Below are positions 26,313 through 35,708 of a DNA stretch of 64,000 bases, one piece after another. The notes beneath the pieces are model-generated. The model saw only the letters and a program-made list of their open reading frames with translations. It was not told the DNA's origin and did no database searches. Origin of the DNA: Ancrocorticia sp047501485. Lineage in GTDB: Bacteria; Actinomycetota; Actinomycetes; Actinomycetales; Actinomycetaceae. Position numbers and translations under genes: made by a program. Each line of letters opens with the position of its first letter. Position 1 is the stretch's first letter. The stretch covers positions 806,001 to 870,000 of the forward strand of contig JAZDRN010000001.1 of assembly GCA_047501485.1 (NCBI GenBank), given 5' to 3'.

Positions 26313-26845
26313 AGTAGATCAGATGTGTCGTAGTCGCCTTCGGCCAGAGCTTTGATCCCGAAATCCTCGTCCCACCGAAGAAAGGCATATATGATCACCG
26401 TCATGATGCAGGCCGTGCCGATGGCATACCACGGTTGCCAATTGGGTGAATCGGGGCCGAACGACACCAGGGTGTTGGATGACAGGATGACTCCAAAGAG
26501 CATCAGCGCCCTTCTGGGGGATGGTCGTCCGCCTGTGGGCCCGCCTCGACGGCGTCGTAGCAGATAGTGGATCGCGGCGAGGATAGTAGAACCGGCCACC
26601 GCGAACGCTATCGCAATGAGCGCTGCGGTCGTCGTGTCCAACGTGAGCAATCCGGGGACCACGCCACAGACCAGTGCGATGGAGAATGTGAACCACGGTG
26701 GAAGGCGGCCGACTTCCGCGGCGTTGCGGCGAACCTCGTCGATCTCCTGAAGGCTGGCGCGGGCCTCCTCCCTGGTTGCAGTGCGGGCCTCCTCCAGGCT
26801 TGGGTCGTGGTTATTTTCCCGAGGTGGCGGTTGAGGTGAGCTCAT
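26309..26845 (-). CDS. Integral membrane protein paired with a winged-helix regulator
   Basis: 178 residues from ATG 26845 (GTG 26848 also possible). A polar, charged N-terminal 45 residues precede four hydrophobic helices: FTFSIALVCGVVPGLL, ALIAIAFAVAGSTILAAI, a third around MLFGVILSSNTLV, and AIGTACIMTVIIYAFL. The C-terminus is acidic. Small membrane proteins coupled to a padR/HTH_27-type regulator are common in actinomycetes; no function is known. Confidence 0.75.
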   Translation of the reverse strand: MSSPQPPPRENNHDPSLEEARTATREEARASLQEIDEVRRNAAEVGRLPPWFTFSIALVCGVVPGLLTLDTTTAALIAIAFAVAGSTILAAIHYLLRRRRGGPTGGRPSPRRALMLFGVILSSNTLVSFGPDSPNWQPWYAIGTACIMTVIIYAFLRWDEDFGIKALAEGDYDTSDLL

Positions 26846-27219
26846 CACAGACTCCACATCGATTGGCTGTGATCCGAGTCTCGCAGTTGGTTGCCTATCG
26901 GTCAAGTAACTCACGAGATCGCGGCGAAGAGCCTCGCGCTCCCCGCCCTTCGAGGGCAAGAGAAGGTCGCCGGAGCGAATCGATGGTCTCCCGATCTCCA
27001 GGATAAGACGCCTCCCTCTCGCGAGCCTCTTCAACCGCGTTCCTCAACCTGTGCGAGGAGGGGGATGCCCTATCGTGGGAGTGAGTCCTAGGTCCTAGTG
27101 GAAGGGTCTTCACCTGCTCTGTTAGCGCGGTATAGACTCTTCCAGTTCGCTCCCGGCCCTTTCTCGAGTGGCACTGGCGTTGGACCGATACCACCCGAGT
27201 TCTCCGATTTGGACATGCA
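26846..27219. other. Divergent intergenic region before DHA2 transporter
   Basis: 374 bp with no supported gene. A tandem 7-mer GTCCTAG-GTCCTAG at 27085-27098, which can also be read as the odd-centred palindrome CTAGG-T-CCTAG, is the only notable site and could bind a regulator of the transporter. Confidence 0.4.
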
Positions 27220-28713
27220 ATGACCACACCTGAATCCACGGCCCCGCATATCACTGAAGGGTCTTCCGGCATTGACCCGAAGGCGATGCGGGTCATATGG
27301 CTACTCCTTGTGGCCGCCTTTGTGGCCATCCTCAACGAGACCACGATGGGTATCGCGATCCCGCATCTTAACAGGGACCTGGGATTGCCCCCGGAGGTCG
27401 GACAGTGGCTCACGAGCGCGTTCATGCTTTCGATGGCTGTGGTGATACCGACGACGGGCTTCCTGCTCCAGCGATTCACGACCAGACAGGTGTTCCTCTC
27501 CGCCATCACGGCCTTCACCATCGGAACGCTGCTCTGCCTGGTCGCCCCCAGCTTCCCGTTCCTGCTGGCAGGACGCATCGTCCAGGCGATGGGCACCGGC
27601 GTGATGATGCCCCTTTTGATGACCACGATGATGAACGTGGTACCGCCGCATTCGCGTGGGCGAATGATGGGACGGGTCGGCCTGGTGATCTCACTCGCGC
27701 CGGCCATCGGTCCCAGCCTGTCCGGAGCGATACTCGATTCGCTGAGCTGGCGCTGGATCTTCGCGATCGTGCTCCCGATTGCTCTCATCTCTCTCGCTCT
27801 CGGAGCCAAGTGGATGACCAATCTCGGGGAGACGACCACTGCGCGGATCGACATTCTTTCGGTCATACTCTCTGTTCTCGCATTCGGAGGTATCGTCTTC
27901 GGGCTGAGCCAGTTCGGTGGAGGCCACGGGGGAGAGGCGGCGACCGCGCAGGAGACGGAGGGCGCACTGTCGAGCACGATTCCCATTGCTGTCATCGCCG
28001 CAGGCTTCGTGTTCCTGGCCCTGTTCGTGTGGCGCCAGATCGCCTTGTCGCGCAAGGGAAACCCACTACTCGACCTGCGCGTTTTCCGCAGTCGGAATTT
28101 CACGCTCGCGGTGATCATCATGGCCGTTGTGGCCATGGCGATGTTCGGCACTCTCACGCTGTTACCTCAGTATCTGCAGAACGTCGTCGGCTTCACCGCG
28201 CTGGAATCCGGGTTGGTGCTGCTGCCCGGCTCGGTCCTCATGGGAGTCCTGGCCCCTCTCATCGGCCGCATCTACGACGCCGTCGGCCCCAGGATGCTGT
28301 TGGTACCGGGAACGATCCTGGTCTCCTCGGTCCTGTTCTTCTATTCCACTCTGACCCCCAGCACGCCGGTCGAGCTGCTGGTGCCGGCACAGACGGCGAT
28401 GTCGGTGGGGCTCGCGATGTCGTTCACCCCGCTGTTCTCCTCTTCTCTGGGATCCCTTCCACGTTCGCTCTACTCGCACGGCTCGGCGGTGCTGAACACT
28501 CTGCAACAGGTGGGTGGTGCGGCCGGGGTGTCCATACTTCTCACCACATATTCGAGTGTTCTGCACGCGGGTGAGCAGCGCGGGCTCGACGTGGTGGCGG
28601 CGGGAGCTCCCGGTGCCCGGACGGCGTTTCTCATCGCCGCCTGCCTTTCTACTGTGCCACTCGTATTGTCCTTCTTCATCCGTAAGCCGGCCGACCAGGA
28701 AGACGCCGCCTAA
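27220..28713 (+). CDS. MFS transporter, DHA2 (EmrB/QacA) multidrug efflux
   Basis: 497 residues with about 14 transmembrane helices, as in the DHA2 family. Motif A is in helix 2-3 (PTTGFLLQRFTTRQVF), motif C-like glycines are in RVGLVISLAPAIGPSLSGAIL (helix 5), and a large periplasmic-side segment is rich in Glu/Gly (FGGGHGGEAATAQETEG). No clear ribosome site precedes the ATG. Expected role is proton-driven export of drugs or lipids; no dedicated regulator is adjacent. Confidence 0.9.
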   Translation: MTTPESTAPHITEGSSGIDPKAMRVIWLLLVAAFVAILNETTMGIAIPHLNRDLGLPPEVGQWLTSAFMLSMAVVIPTTGFLLQRFTTRQVFLSAITAFTIGTLLCLVAPSFPFLLAGRIVQAMGTGVMMPLLMTTMMNVVPPHSRGRMMGRVGLVISLAPAIGPSLSGAILDSLSWRWIFAIVLPIALISLALGAKWMTNLGETTTARIDILSVILSVLAFGGIVFGLSQFGGGHGGEAATAQETEGALSSTIPIAVIAAGFVFLALFVWRQIALSRKGNPLLDLRVFRSRNFTLAVIIMAVVAMAMFGTLTLLPQYLQNVVGFTALESGLVLLPGSVLMGVLAPLIGRIYDAVGPRMLLVPGTILVSSVLFFYSTLTPSTPVELLVPAQTAMSVGLAMSFTPLFSSSLGSLPRSLYSHGSAVLNTLQQVGGAAGVSILLTTYSSVLHAGEQRGLDVVAAGAPGARTAFLIAACLSTVPLVLSFFIRKPADQEDAA

Positions 28714-28955
28714 CTGTACCGACCGCCACGACTCGCCATACACGAGCTCTCTTCATGTGTTACGCAAGCTCTTCTCGCCTCGGAGTGTTCGACCGGCACC
28801 GAACAGTCCAACGCGGACAGTGGAGCGGTGACCATGAAAACCTTTCCCGAACCGCTGGGTAGCGCCATGTGCACTACCTTTCCGTGCTCCAGTTACACAG
28901 GATCGGCATAGAAATCGCTATAAGTCCCGATAGACGCGCTTCATAGCATGGGGCC

Positions 28956-30224
28956 ATGTTCATCACGAAGAAGAAACCAGAATCCACGGGTTCCACGCGA
29001 CTCCGCCAGGCTGCTCTCCGTGCGAGTGCGTTCGTTCTTTCCGTGGGATTGGCGTTAGCAGGCTGTTCCGCGGCAGACTCGGGGTCGACGGCGGATTCGG
29101 CGAGAGGTTCGTCCGCGTCGTCGTATTCGACGGTGGAAGCGGCCTCGTCCGATGCGTCGACGTCGGACTCGACATCGGCCACAGCATCCTCAAGCACGTC
29201 GGCAACCATCTCTGAGACAGCCGAGGCGGCGGAGGCCTTCTTGGACACGCTGTCCGAGGAACAGCGCCAGGCAGTTCTGTACTCATACGACGATGAGTCG
29301 AAGACGACCTCATGGTCCAATTTCCCGGTCACCTTCGTCGAACGGGCGGGACTGAACCTGAATGACCTGACCGAGGAACAGCAGGCTGCCGCGATGGCTG
29401 TGCTGGAGGCGCTGCTGAACGAGCAGGGATACGAGACCGTTACAGGGATCATCGGCGGGGACCAGTTCCTACTGGAGAACAGCGACAGCACGGAGGAATC
29501 GCTGGGCCAGTACTATATCGCGTTCTTCGGAGACCCCTCCGACACGCAGGCATGGGCGGTACAGTTCGGCGGTCATCATCTCGGTATCAATGCCACCCTC
29601 GACGCAGCATCCGGCGACATCACGTTCGCTCCCACCCATCTGGGCGTGCAGCCCGCCGTCTATACGGATGAGGATGGCAACGAAGTGCAGCCGTTCTCCA
29701 CCATCTACGAGAGCGCGTTCGCGTTCTACGATTCCCTCACGCAAGAGCAGCAAGCGGCGCTGTACCAGGGCACGGAAGTATCGAATCTCTCCTGCGCCCC
29801 CGGAGATACCTGCAGCTATCCGACAGGCACGGGGATTGCGGGTTCCGACCTGACCGATGAGCAGAGGCAGCTCCTTCTCGACGTCATCGCGAACTGGGCG
29901 GGTCTATCCGACGAGGAGACGACCGATGCGGCACTCGCCGAGATCGAAGCCACTCTCGACGAGACCTATGTCAATTGGTCGGGGGCCACCGTCTATGACA
30001 TGAGCCAGGGCGACGGCGTGTACTTCCAGATCTCGGGCCCCAATGTGTACATCGAATTCTCCAGCCAACAGGGCTCCGCAGGTGCGGATGTCGACGGGTA
30101 CAGCACCAGCGGATGGGGACACGTCCACACGATCTATCGTGATCCGAGCAACGACTACGCCGGAAGCGTCACACAGCGGGAGGCCTCCGGCATGGGCGGA
30201 AACGGGCCGATGCCACCCGCATGA
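28956..30224 (+). CDS. DUF3500 lipoprotein
   Basis: 422 residues. The lipoprotein signal peptide ends at lipobox LAGC, followed by a long Ser/Thr/Ala/Asp linker (residues about 30-90). The mature domain matches DUF3500: LSEEQRQAVLYSYDDES with a nearby W-S-N-F-P, repeated LTEEQQAA-type helices, AVQFGGHHLGINATL and a C-terminal WGHVHTIYRDPSNDY. The conserved His and Trp residues suggest a ligand or metal site, but the function is not known. It is monocistronic. Confidence 0.85.
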   Translation: MFITKKKPESTGSTRLRQAALRASAFVLSVGLALAGCSAADSGSTADSARGSSASSYSTVEAASSDASTSDSTSATASSSTSATISETAEAAEAFLDTLSEEQRQAVLYSYDDESKTTSWSNFPVTFVERAGLNLNDLTEEQQAAAMAVLEALLNEQGYETVTGIIGGDQFLLENSDSTEESLGQYYIAFFGDPSDTQAWAVQFGGHHLGINATLDAASGDITFAPTHLGVQPAVYTDEDGNEVQPFSTIYESAFAFYDSLTQEQQAALYQGTEVSNLSCAPGDTCSYPTGTGIAGSDLTDEQRQLLLDVIANWAGLSDEETTDAALAEIEATLDETYVNWSGATVYDMSQGDGVYFQISGPNVYIEFSSQQGSAGADVDGYSTSGWGHVHTIYRDPSNDYAGSVTQREASGMGGNGPMPPA

Positions 30225-30310
30225 CAGCGTGTTCACAGTTTCGGCTGCCGGGAACCGGGCTTTGTGGAAGACTTGCGGGAAACACTGGCCCTCACGTGAA
30301 GGAAAGACCA

Positions 30311-30595
30311 ATGGGAAGCATTAATCTCATCGCACAGATCGAAGCTCGTACTGAAACAGTGGATGCCGTTCACGAGCTCATGGATCGCTATGCCGAGCAC
30401 GTCCTGACGATGGATGGGTCTGAGCGTTTCGAGGTGTACCGTGACCGGGATCGACCCACTCGCATCGTCATCCTGGAGCAGTATCGTGACGATAAAGCTT
30501 TCTCGGAGCATCTGGCCGATCCCGAGAATGAAACGTTGAATGCGCGTCTGGGAGAGCTGACGGACCACGGTTCCGATCTGCAGTTCCTGCTCTAG
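30311..30595 (+). CDS. Antibiotic-biosynthesis-monooxygenase-fold protein (YgiN-like)
   Basis: 94 residues forming one ferredoxin-like ABM domain: INLIAQIEARTETVDAVHEL, then FEVYRDRDRPTRIVILEQYRDDKAFSEHLADPE. The start at 30311 has AAGGAAAG at 30299-30306. Relatives include quinol monooxygenases and haem-degrading enzymes, but many are uncharacterised. It lies alone between the DUF3500 gene and the ArsR/ATPase pair. Confidence 0.85.
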   Translation: MGSINLIAQIEARTETVDAVHELMDRYAEHVLTMDGSERFEVYRDRDRPTRIVILEQYRDDKAFSEHLADPENETLNARLGELTDHGSDLQFLL

Positions 30596-30701
30596 GAGTG
30601 GGTGAAGTGGCGGTACTTCACGGTATCGCCACTTTTATGCCCCTTTCTGCGGGTCGCCTCGTTTCGATTTCTCATTGTCCGAGAAACTTCGCCGATCTAA
30701 T

Positions 30702-30721
30702 ATATTCGTATGTGCGAAGAT
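30702..30721. promoter_or_regulatory. ArsR/SmtB-type operator over the arsR start codon
   Basis: An imperfect dyad, ATATTCG followed by TATGTG and then CGAAGAT, has TTCG (30705-30708) pairing with CGAA (30715-30718). It spans the ATG at 30710. This is the expected form and place for a metal-released ArsR repressor site. Confidence 0.6.
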
Positions 30722-31186
30722 AAGAAGGCATGTGGCTTCGGTATCGAGAGCCAGTACGTCGATCTGGCGGCGGAAGTATTCTCGCTGCTGTCCGATCCCA
30801 CCCGGATAAGGATCATCCTGGCGCTTCGCGAGGGCGAATTGTCCGTAGGGGAGTTGGCAGAGCAGGTGGGAAAGTCCCCCACGGCAGTCTCCCAACATCT
30901 TGCGAAACTGCGCTGGGGAAGAGTGGTCCAGTCCCGTCAGGAGGGTACCCGTGTCTTCTACAGCCTCATCGATGAGCATGCCCGGGAACTGGTGACACAC
31001 GCGGTATTCCAGGCCGAACACGTCGTCGGCGGAGTTCCACCGCATCATCGCGGAAGCGATGGGAAGATCCGCACTGCGGGTGCCGCAGATGGGCTAGATG
31101 GTTCGGATTCAATAGGCGAGCTGGATTCAGCGAGTGGGTCGGATACGAGCAACGGCTCGGATACGAAGAAAGGCTCGGAGCGGTGA
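30710..31186 (+). CDS. ArsR/SmtB-family metal-sensing repressor
   Basis: 158 residues. The N-terminus is MCEDKKACGFG. A winged HTH follows (FSLLSDPTRIRIILALREGELSV, then VGKSPTAVSQHLAKLRWG). The alpha-5 segment SLIDEHARELVTHAVFQAEH keeps Asp and His residues at places that form the NmtR/CzrA/SmtB metal site, so Zn, Co or Ni sensing is likely. Odd: the last 45 residues are a low-complexity Gly-Ser-Asp tail with near-repeats of a GSDT pattern, absent from typical family members. The TGA overlaps the GTG of the P-type ATPase gene. Confidence 0.9.
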   Translation: MCEDKKACGFGIESQYVDLAAEVFSLLSDPTRIRIILALREGELSVGELAEQVGKSPTAVSQHLAKLRWGRVVQSRQEGTRVFYSLIDEHARELVTHAVFQAEHVVGGVPPHHRGSDGKIRTAGAADGLDGSDSIGELDSASGSDTSNGSDTKKGSER

Positions 31187-33057
31187 GCGCCACCGGAACT
31201 CGGGTCGCCCCCGAGGAGGCCTTCGCGAATCGTGAGAGCCTGTGGCAGAAGATCGATCGCGCAGACCTGGCACGCACGCTCTTTGTGGCCGCATGCACAC
31301 TTGCCGTTGCCCTTGGTCTGACCGGGCCGTGGCCGACTGTCCCGATAGTCGCTCTCGTCGGACTCGTCACCGGCTGCTGGCCCATCCTCACGGAAGCCAT
31401 CGAGGATGTGCGCGGGCGCCGTATGAGTATGGAGCTGTCCATGCTCATCGCTATCATCGCGGCCGCGGCGATAGGCGAATGGGTGACCGCGTTGTTGATC
31501 ACCACCTTCGTCCTTGCTGCCGAGATTCTGGAAGATCTGTCGATGGACCGCGGTCGCGATGCGCTCACCGATCTCATGGCATTCCTTCCAGAGAATGTGC
31601 AGGTCCGCCAGAATGGAGATATCAGGGTCGTCCCGCTCGCGGACGTCGAGGCTGGACAGGTGGTCGTCGTCGCACCGGGAGGGCGTATTCCGGTCGACGG
31701 CCTCGTCGTCGCGGGAGAATCGACCGCCGACCAGTCCCGGATCACCGGGGAGCCTCTGCCGGTCGACGTCGCGGCCGGCTCCGAGGTCTTCGCGGGCTCC
31801 ATCAATCAGATCGGTGCGATTGAGGTGCGAGCCGAGCTGGTGGGCACGGAATCGTCATACGGACGGATCGTGGAAGCGGTGCGCCGGGCGCAGTCCTCGG
31901 AGCCTCCGGTGCAAAGGCTCGCGGATCGTCTTGCCGCCTGGCTCGTCTATCTTGCCCTCGGGGGAGCGGCTCTCACCTACCTGGTGACCCGCGATATCAC
32001 GGCGGCGATCTCCGTGGTGGTCGTAGCCGGGGCCTGCGGTATCGCGGCAGGCACGCCGCTCGCTGTGCTCGCGGCGATCGCACGAATCGCCCGTGCTGGT
32101 GCCTTCGTCAAGGATGGGGCTCATCTTGAAGCGCTGTCCACTGTGGATACCGTTGTCTTCGACAAGACGGGAACACTGACCACCGGCACCGCGACTGTGA
32201 TCGGCGTACAGACCAACGGCGGAACGGCGGCGAACGCGCTGCTGGAGTTGGCAGCTTCCGTCGAATCCTATTCGGAGCACCCGTTGGGGCAAGCCATTGT
32301 CGAACACGCCCGCGCGCTGGGACTCGCCGTGCGCCCCGCCGCGAACTTCGTTTACCGGCCCGGGCTCGGGGTCACCGCCACCGTGGAGGGCAGGCAGATC
32401 GCGGCGGGCAGTCGGGCTCTGGTGGCCGATGCGCCCTCCCACGTGGATGGGCAGGGGACCGCAACGGCGGTCCACGTGAGCATCGATGGCCGTTACGAGG
32501 GCACCATTGCCCTGGCCGATACGATTCGGGAATCGGCGCGCGAGGCAGTGGCCGAACTGGAGCGCCGCGGACTTCGCACCCTCATCATCACCGGAGACCG
32601 GGAGGCCACCGCACGCGCGGTCGCCGCCGAGCTCGGCATCGACGATGTCCGGGCCGGCTTGCTACCGGACCAGAAACTCGCGGCCATCGACGCCGAGCGC
32701 GCAGCCGGTCACAGGTTGGCCATGATTGGCGACGGCGTGAACGATGCCCCGGCCCTGGCGCGTGCGGACGTGGGAATCGCGATGGGCAGCGGAACGGACA
32801 TCGCCCGCGAAAGCGCCGACGTGGTCCTCATCAGTTCCGACCTCCACGATCTCGTCCGCACGGTGCACGTCGCGCAGCGGGCACGGAGAATCGTGATGTT
32901 CAACTTCGCGGGCACCATCGCCGTCGACCTCATCGGGATGGCTCTTGCCGCGCTGGGGCTGCTCGGCCCGGTGCTCGCTGCCCTGGTCCACGTGGGCAGC
33001 GAGACCGCGTTCATCCTCAATTCCGCAAGGCTCATCCCGGGTCGGAAGCGGCGTTAG
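31183..33057 (+). CDS. Heavy-metal-translocating P1B-type ATPase
   Basis: 624-residue metal efflux pump. It has transmembrane helices, an actuator domain (AGESTADQSRITGEPLPV), the phosphorylation site DKTGTLTTG (Asp327) and the hinge GDGVNDAPALARADVGIAMG. There is no N-terminal metal-binding domain. The canonical CPC/SPC membrane motif is replaced by GACGIAAGTP (Cys285), an atypical P1B variant. The HP motif (EHPLGQA) is present. GTG start overlaps the arsR stop by GTGA, so the pump is induced with the repressor; substrate is probably Zn, Cd, Co or Ni. Confidence 0.9.
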   Translation: MSATGTRVAPEEAFANRESLWQKIDRADLARTLFVAACTLAVALGLTGPWPTVPIVALVGLVTGCWPILTEAIEDVRGRRMSMELSMLIAIIAAAAIGEWVTALLITTFVLAAEILEDLSMDRGRDALTDLMAFLPENVQVRQNGDIRVVPLADVEAGQVVVVAPGGRIPVDGLVVAGESTADQSRITGEPLPVDVAAGSEVFAGSINQIGAIEVRAELVGTESSYGRIVEAVRRAQSSEPPVQRLADRLAAWLVYLALGGAALTYLVTRDITAAISVVVVAGACGIAAGTPLAVLAAIARIARAGAFVKDGAHLEALSTVDTVVFDKTGTLTTGTATVIGVQTNGGTAANALLELAASVESYSEHPLGQAIVEHARALGLAVRPAANFVYRPGLGVTATVEGRQIAAGSRALVADAPSHVDGQGTATAVHVSIDGRYEGTIALADTIRESAREAVAELERRGLRTLIITGDREATARAVAAELGIDDVRAGLLPDQKLAAIDAERAAGHRLAMIGDGVNDAPALARADVGIAMGSGTDIARESADVVLISSDLHDLVRTVHVAQRARRIVMFNFAGTIAVDLIGMALAALGLLGPVLAALVHVGSETAFILNSARLIPGRKRR

Positions 33058-33089
33058 CGTTCTCGTGATGGCCAGGATGTCGGATATCG

Positions 33090-33120
33090 GAAGGAGCCGT
33101 TCATCTCGAACGGCTCCTTC
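33090..33120. terminator. Bidirectional terminator
   Basis: Perfect 13-bp stem GAAGGAGCCGTTC / GAACGGCTCCTTC with a 5-nt loop between the convergent ATPase and alcohol-dehydrogenase-like genes. Confidence 0.85.
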
Positions 33121-33145
33121 ACGCCCGTTGATGCTCCTGAGAGCG

Positions 33146-34162
33146 TCAGTCCCAGCCGTCGAGCACCACTTTCCCGACGGTCCGGCCGCTCTCGACGAGT
33201 TCGTGCGCCCGGCGAAGATTGGCGGCGTTCAAGGGAGAGAGCACCTGGGTGAGCGTCGATCTCACTCGCCCTTCCTCGGCGAGCTCGGCCACTCGGTTCA
33301 GGAGGCGATGCTGTTCGATCATGTCCGGCGTCTGGTGCATGGGCCGGGTGAACATGAACTCCCAATGCCAGCTGACGCACTTGCGCTTGAGCGGGGAGAC
33401 GTCGCGCGGGCCGTCGTCGATCGCGACGATGTGGCCGAAGGGCGCGACTATCCGCTCGTATACATCGACCTGCCCCGAGGAATGCGCAGTGAAGATCCAA
33501 TCCACGCCTCCGGGCGCGATGGAGAGCACCTGGTTCTCCAGATCGCCGTGGTGGTCGACGACGTGTTCCGCCCCGAGTTCCCGGACCCATGATTCGCGCT
33601 CGCGGCTGGAGGCGGTGGCGATGACGGTGACGTTCGGAAGGAGGGCCTCTGCCAGCTGCAGCATGATGGAACCGACGCCTCCTGTAGCTCCGACCACGAG
33701 GAGCTTTCCCGTGCTCTCGGATGTCAGGCACAGCCGATCGAACAGGGCCTCCCACGCCGTGATCGCCGTCAGGGGGAGAGCCGCGGCATCCGCGAAGGAC
33801 ATGCCGGTGGGCTTGCGCCCCACGATCCTCTCGTCGACAGCATGCAGGCGCTGGTTCGTGCCGGGCCTGTCGATACTGCCGGCGTAGTAGACCTCGTCGC
33901 CCGGCTGGAAGAGCGTCACGTCCTCGCCGATGGAGTCGACCACTCCGGAGGCATCGAAGCCGAGGACTCGGAACCCGTCTGTGGGGGCACCCGCCCGTTG
34001 TTTGACGTCCACGGGATTGACCGACACAGCCCGGACATCGACGACGACGTCGCGCGGACCGGGGCGTGGAGCCTCCACCTCCCGTTCGATCAGGCTGGTA
34101 GCGTCGGAAACTGGCAGATTCTTCTCATAGCCGATGGCTGTTGTTGTAGTCATACACCCCAT
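33146..34162 (-). CDS. Zinc-type alcohol dehydrogenase-like / quinone oxidoreductase family protein
   Basis: 338-residue medium-chain reductase of the YogA/ZADH2-like branch. The N-terminal GroES-like fold shows VVVDVRAVSVNPVDVKQRAGA, and the Rossmann motif is VVGATGGVGSIMLQLAE. The catalytic and structural zinc cysteines of true alcohol dehydrogenases are absent, so it is probably an NADPH-dependent quinone or enone reductase. It is divergent from an HxlR regulator, a pairing common in quinone and aldehyde stress responses. Start at 34162; ATG 34153 has a better GGGGTG site and is an alternative. Confidence 0.9.
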   Translation of the reverse strand: MGCMTTTTAIGYEKNLPVSDATSLIEREVEAPRPGPRDVVVDVRAVSVNPVDVKQRAGAPTDGFRVLGFDASGVVDSIGEDVTLFQPGDEVYYAGSIDRPGTNQRLHAVDERIVGRKPTGMSFADAAALPLTAITAWEALFDRLCLTSESTGKLLVVGATGGVGSIMLQLAEALLPNVTVIATASSRERESWVRELGAEHVVDHHGDLENQVLSIAPGGVDWIFTAHSSGQVDVYERIVAPFGHIVAIDDGPRDVSPLKRKCVSWHWEFMFTRPMHQTPDMIEQHRLLNRVAELAEEGRVRSTLTQVLSPLNAANLRRAHELVESGRTVGKVVLDGWD

Positions 34163-34178
34163 CTTTCACTATGGACAC

Positions 34179-34206
34179 TGGTTACCCGCAAGGGGCATTG
34201 GTTACC
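34179..34206. promoter_or_regulatory. Direct-repeat operator between divergent HxlR and reductase genes
   Basis: TGGTTACC occurs at 34179-34186 and 34199-34206, each preceded by CAC/CAT. The 20-bp spacing is two helical turns. A further GGTACC lies at 34211. This is a likely HxlR binding region. Confidence 0.6.
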
Positions 34207-34216
34207 GATGGGTACC

Positions 34217-34576
34217 ATGGACCGCATGACAACTGATACGAACGAACGATGCTCCCGCAACGATGTGTACGCGGCAATGTGCCCGTGCCGCGATATGCTC
34301 GATCTCTTAGCCAACAAATGGAGCGCGTTGGCCATCGGAGCTTTGGAGGACGGACCGCAGAGATTCGGTCAGCTGAGGGCCCGCCTCGAGGGAGTGAGCC
34401 CAAAGGTCTTGTCGCAGACCCTGAAGCGATTGGAGGAGCACGCGCTGCTCACCCGCACTGTCTACGCGGAGGTTCCCGCCCGGGTGGATTATGAGCTCAC
34501 CGAGCTGGGGCACTCCGCCTCAACCCCGCTGCGGTATCTGCGCGACTGGGTCGAAACCAATGTCGGGCGAGGGTGA
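34217..34576 (+). CDS. HxlR-family transcriptional regulator
   Basis: About 119 residues; ATG 34208 and 34226 are alternatives. The HxlR winged helix is complete: CPCRDMLDLLANKWSALAIGALEDG, FGQLRARLEGVSPKVLSQTL and YAEVPARVDYELTELG. Cysteines near the N-terminus (CSRNDVYAAMCPC) could sense electrophiles or quinones, as in related YodB/HypR regulators. Divergent from the quinone-reductase-like gene, its likely target. Confidence 0.92.
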   Translation: MDRMTTDTNERCSRNDVYAAMCPCRDMLDLLANKWSALAIGALEDGPQRFGQLRARLEGVSPKVLSQTLKRLEEHALLTRTVYAEVPARVDYELTELGHSASTPLRYLRDWVETNVGRG

Positions 34577-34685
34577 TCGTGCTTTTACGGTCGGATGAAA
34601 TCAAACCGGAGGCCCGCCCCTCCCGTGACTCCATGAGGGGACACGCCATAGAGTGGAGGGAACAGCAATCGGAAGGAAGATAGAC

Positions 34686-35708
34686 ATGCCGTACGTCAGC
34701 CGTCAGATCCGCTTGGCTTCGCGCCCGTATGGAGCGCCGAAACAGGAGAACTTCCGCCTGGAGGAGAACGCGGTTCGCGAGCCACGAGATGGCGAGGTGT
34801 TGCTGCGAACTCTCTATCTCTCCCTCGACCCCTACATGCGTGGAAGACTTTCCGACGCCAAGTCATACGCCAAATCTGTAGAGATCGGCGATGTCATCGT
34901 GGGTGCCACGGTTTCTGAGGTGATCGAATCGCGCTCCGCGGACGTACAACCGGGGCAGATCGTATTGGGCTACGGCGGATGGCAGAGCTACAGCACGGAA
35001 CCGGCGGCATCGTTGCGCATGTTGGATCCGGACCAGGCTCCCGTCACCACTGCCCTCGGCGTGCTGGGGATGCCCGGCTTCACCGCCTATGCGGGACTGC
35101 TTGCCATCGGGAAGCCGGAACCGGGCGAGACCGTGGCCGTGGCGGCAGCGACGGGACCGGTGGGAAGTGCCGTGGGCCAGATCGCGAAGATCAAGGGCTG
35201 CCGCGCTATCGGCATCGCGGGCGGTCCGGAGAAGACCGCCTATGTCGAGGAACTGGGATTCGACGCTGCTGTGGACCACCGGGCCGCAGATCTCGGCGGA
35301 CGGCTGGAGAACGCCGCCCCGGACGGTATCGACGTGTATTTCGAGAATGTTGGCGGCCCCGTCTTCGAGGCGGTTCTGCCCCTGCTCAACACCTATGCGC
35401 GAGTGCCGGTGTGCGGGCTGGCGTCCAGTTACAACAGCATCGAGTTGCCTGCCGGCCCCGACCGTTCTCAGGCGCTGATGGGTCTTGTACTGCGCAAGTC
35501 GCTCACGCTGCGAGGATTCATCCAAACGGAATTCGCGGCGACGATGTTCGACAGCTTCCTGCGCGATATGGGTGAGTGGGTCCGGGATGGGAAGGTGCGC
35601 TATCGCGAGGACATCACCGATGGTCTGGAGAACGCGCCCGAGGTTTTCGCGGGGATGCTCACGGGTAAGAACTTCGGTAAGACGATCATCAAGGTCGCGG
35701 ATCTGTGA
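34686..35708 (+). CDS. NADP-dependent oxidoreductase, leukotriene B4 dehydrogenase/CurA-like
   Basis: 340-residue medium-chain reductase. The start at 34686 (MPYVSRQIRLASRPYG) follows a GGAAGGAAG site. Family marks are LYLSLDPYMRGRLSD, MPGFTAYAGLLAIG and the cofactor loop AAATGPVGSAVGQIAK, with YFENVGGPVFEAVLP further on. It reduces alpha,beta-unsaturated ketones and aldehydes with NADPH. It is the second MDR gene close to the HxlR regulator and could belong to the same electrophile response (inference). Confidence 0.93.
   Translation: MPYVSRQIRLASRPYGAPKQENFRLEENAVREPRDGEVLLRTLYLSLDPYMRGRLSDAKSYAKSVEIGDVIVGATVSEVIESRSADVQPGQIVLGYGGWQSYSTEPAASLRMLDPDQAPVTTALGVLGMPGFTAYAGLLAIGKPEPGETVAVAAATGPVGSAVGQIAKIKGCRAIGIAGGPEKTAYVEELGFDAAVDHRAADLGGRLENAAPDGIDVYFENVGGPVFEAVLPLLNTYARVPVCGLASSYNSIELPAGPDRSQALMGLVLRKSLTLRGFIQTEFAATMFDSFLRDMGEWVRDGKVRYREDITDGLENAPEVFAGMLTGKNFGKTIIKVADL

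Noticed and set aside
26895..28157. 420-codon frame antisense to the DHA2 transporter
   Set aside because: Antisense shadow of a clear membrane-protein gene, with no recognisable motif.
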